A stretch of DNA of 64,000 nt from Certhia americana (lineage: Eukaryota; Chordata; Aves; Passeriformes; Certhiidae): assembly GCA_018697195.1 (NCBI GenBank), contig CM031864.1, forward strand, positions 22,540,370 to 22,604,369. The letters are read 5' to 3'. Every line of letters starts with the position of its first letter. The stretch's first letter is position 1. The position numbers and the translations under genes are program-made. Shown one piece after another: positions 61,966 through 64,000 of this stretch. Below the pieces are notes generated by a model, which saw only the letters and a program-made list of their open reading frames with translations, did not search any database and had not been told where the DNA came from.

Positions 61966-64000
61966 ACAAAACACCCCAAACTGTGGCTCTTCTTCATTTC
62001 AACTGTGAGCTACATCCCATTTGAATTTAACTTTAACCGCGTAGACACATTTCTCCTGCTGTTAATAGGTCAGGTCACTTTGACACCATGTAGCAAGACA
62101 AAGTAAAAGCATTATTTCTTAAACTCTTTTATCACTCATTCCTCTTGTACCGACTTTAGAAAGGTACTAGAAGTGGGAGGCAGGGACTCTATGTGCATTT
62201 CTAAGGGCAGGCTTTATTCCTTCGAAATGTTAATAGAAAAACAAGTAAAATAGCAAACTACATCTGCTGCATCTCAGTTGTTAAACTGCTGCTGTCAGTC
62301 AGTGTAATTCCCACCAGCTAACAATAAAAATGTTTTGACATCCAGTCTCATACACACTTCAATAATGGTTACCTAACAGGACTTTTCTACTATGGAAATA
62401 TTTCTTTCTCCACTCTCCTAGAATCATGAACATGTTGATGTGCTTACAAAGTTCCATTATAAAGGGCACCCTGTCAGGGACAGCAGTCACCAGAGCAGCT
62501 CTGTAAATTGCACTGTACAGAGCAGTCACGTACAATACAACTGTTATATTTCATACTAAAAACCAGCTTATCACCACAGACAGGCGGCTTTAGTTTCTTC
62601 CAAGAGATACCATCAGACCAGACAGAGCTTGTAATTGGAAATTTAGTGTCCCCTAGTTCTTTGGTTAGTTAAGTTTTGTTCAGGCTGTATCCTGAGCAAA
62701 CAAGAAGAAGGTTTTCTTTGGGCAATTGCAGAGCTAATGGGTGCCCAGCTTATGCTTAAATCATTAACAGCATCCAGCACAAACAGAGTCTGACAACTCC
62801 TCCATTTCCAGCTCCAGAAGGCAACTGAAACCACATCAGCCTTGAGTCACTTGAGCTGCATTTGCAAAGCAGCTAGACTGTGCAGAGGAGTTCTGCTGAT
62901 CCCAGCTCTCCACTACACTTCTTCTTGCAAAAGTCAGGCAGGGATGTGGTTTCGTCTCTGCGTGGAAGGGCTCTGTAAATTATTTGAAGGTTCAGAGTTC
63001 AGGGGTGGTTTGGAAAAACACCCGTCAGGCTGCAATGCCTGCAGGGGAGCTGTCTGGTTTCGTAGGGTGTCTCTGGGTATTTCTGGCATTTCACCTCCTG
63101 ACTGAAGTCAGAAAAACTCAAAGAAAGAAAGAATATGGAAAAATACATCCAGACACTTCTGAACATGGAAACCAGTTTCCTAAAGTTTAGTCAAAGGCAG
63201 AAGTCTCTTGTTTCACCCAGCCTCTTTGAATTAGAAAACATTCAGTGCAGTTTCCTTTCAAATATTAGATAAGGTGCACGAATAGCTGCCCGAGAATCAG
63301 GGCCATGACTAATTCCTGTTTATTAGATATGCAACATGAATGACTACTTGTTTCACTACTGATTGATTACAGTGAGATGCCTCCAGCTCTGTCACACGTG
63401 TCCAGATCTCCTTCCACACTGCCTCCTTCAAGTAAATCCATGTCATCGTTCTGCAGACTTTTGCCACTGAGAGGAAACAGGAAAGGCTGGGTGCCAAGGG
63501 CATCTGGCTCTGCAGCTCTGGCTCCTGGGGATTTAAGAAGAGAAGGGAGTTGATTTAAGAAGAGCTCCAGGGGGTGAGATACAGCCAGTAGTTCTGTTAC
63601 TGGCATAATACCCCCTGTCTGAGGTACAGTTCCCACATGGCTTTCCCAGGCCACCACATTGCAAATATTTCTGGGGAGTTTTGTAGTTCGCCTCAGCAAT
63701 ATACACAAACATTCCTTAATGCATGACTTTCATGCTGTCTGCCTGCTTCCAGGATTTTCACTGGGTCACTGCATTGGTGCTGATGCATTCCCTGGGGCTG
63801 CACACATGTTGCCATGTAGCCAAAGGCAGGGGAAACCTTGCTATTTCAGGTCGAGTTGATTACAGGCTTTTGACTGAAACATGCTTTTTCTTTTTTTAGA
63901 AGAAAACACTAAGTCACAAAAACTTAAACTTACCTTTTAAATGGATTGATTTTGAGGGGAAAGTTTCCCGGATGGGGTGGTCTTTCTGTATATAGCAAAA
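61966..64000. other. Noncoding stretch
   Basis: AT-rich immediately after the island, somewhat GC-richer at 62.6-63.7 kb. I see no supported gene, repeat or RNA. Confidence 0.5.

Noticed and set aside
61651..62106. Overlapping frames of 68-107 codons across the CpG island
   Set aside because: Open in several registers on both strands because of high GC; none has a recognisable domain.

Overview
The window looks like a piece of a vertebrate, most likely avian, nuclear genome. It is AT-rich and CpG-poor throughout, interspersed repeats are sparse, and the only two transposon fragments I can identify are CR1 LINE pieces, one of them ending in the typical CR1 3' terminus. CR1 also occurs in turtles and crocodilians, so 'bird' is inferred from the low repeat load together with CR1. 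Nothing prokaryotic is present: no compact operons, rRNA, tRNA or CRISPR that I could see.

Layout. 0-9.6 kb: noncoding DNA with an old plus-strand CR1 relic at 2.4-2.8 kb. 9.6-25.5 kb: mostly noncoding, with four minus-strand open segments (25287-25475, 24857-24949, 11602-11721, 9662-9898) that join in phase 0 through plausible splice sites and end in a stop codon. A GC-richer patch at 15.3-15.9 kb holds the longest reading frame in the window. 16-31 kb: noncoding, with an 18-bp C run, several palindromes, a duplicated A/C-junction motif (19.4 and 21.0 kb) and a cluster of three adjacent hairpins (29.1-29.2 kb). 31.8 kb: a short minus-strand CR1 3' end. 32-51 kb: AT-rich DNA with more exon-like open segments on the minus strand, two RFX X-box-like motifs and several long T runs. 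51-61.7 kb: noncoding, with a (TA)n microsatellite and one CCAAT/TATA promoter- or LTR-like patch near 60.0 kb. 61.77-61.97 kb: a compact CpG-dense island carrying an exact CTCF-core match on the minus strand. 62-64 kb: no recognisable feature.

Interpretation. The window is best read as long intron or intergenic DNA. No segment could be matched to a named protein. Open frames of 60-160 codons occur on both strands in the numbers expected by chance for this base composition. The exon candidates are therefore given low confidence and listed as 'other'. If the minus-strand candidates are real, they would be the 3' part of a gene transcribed leftwards, possibly from the CpG island near 61.9 kb. 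Several neighbouring candidates are not phase-compatible, which argues against accepting all of them.
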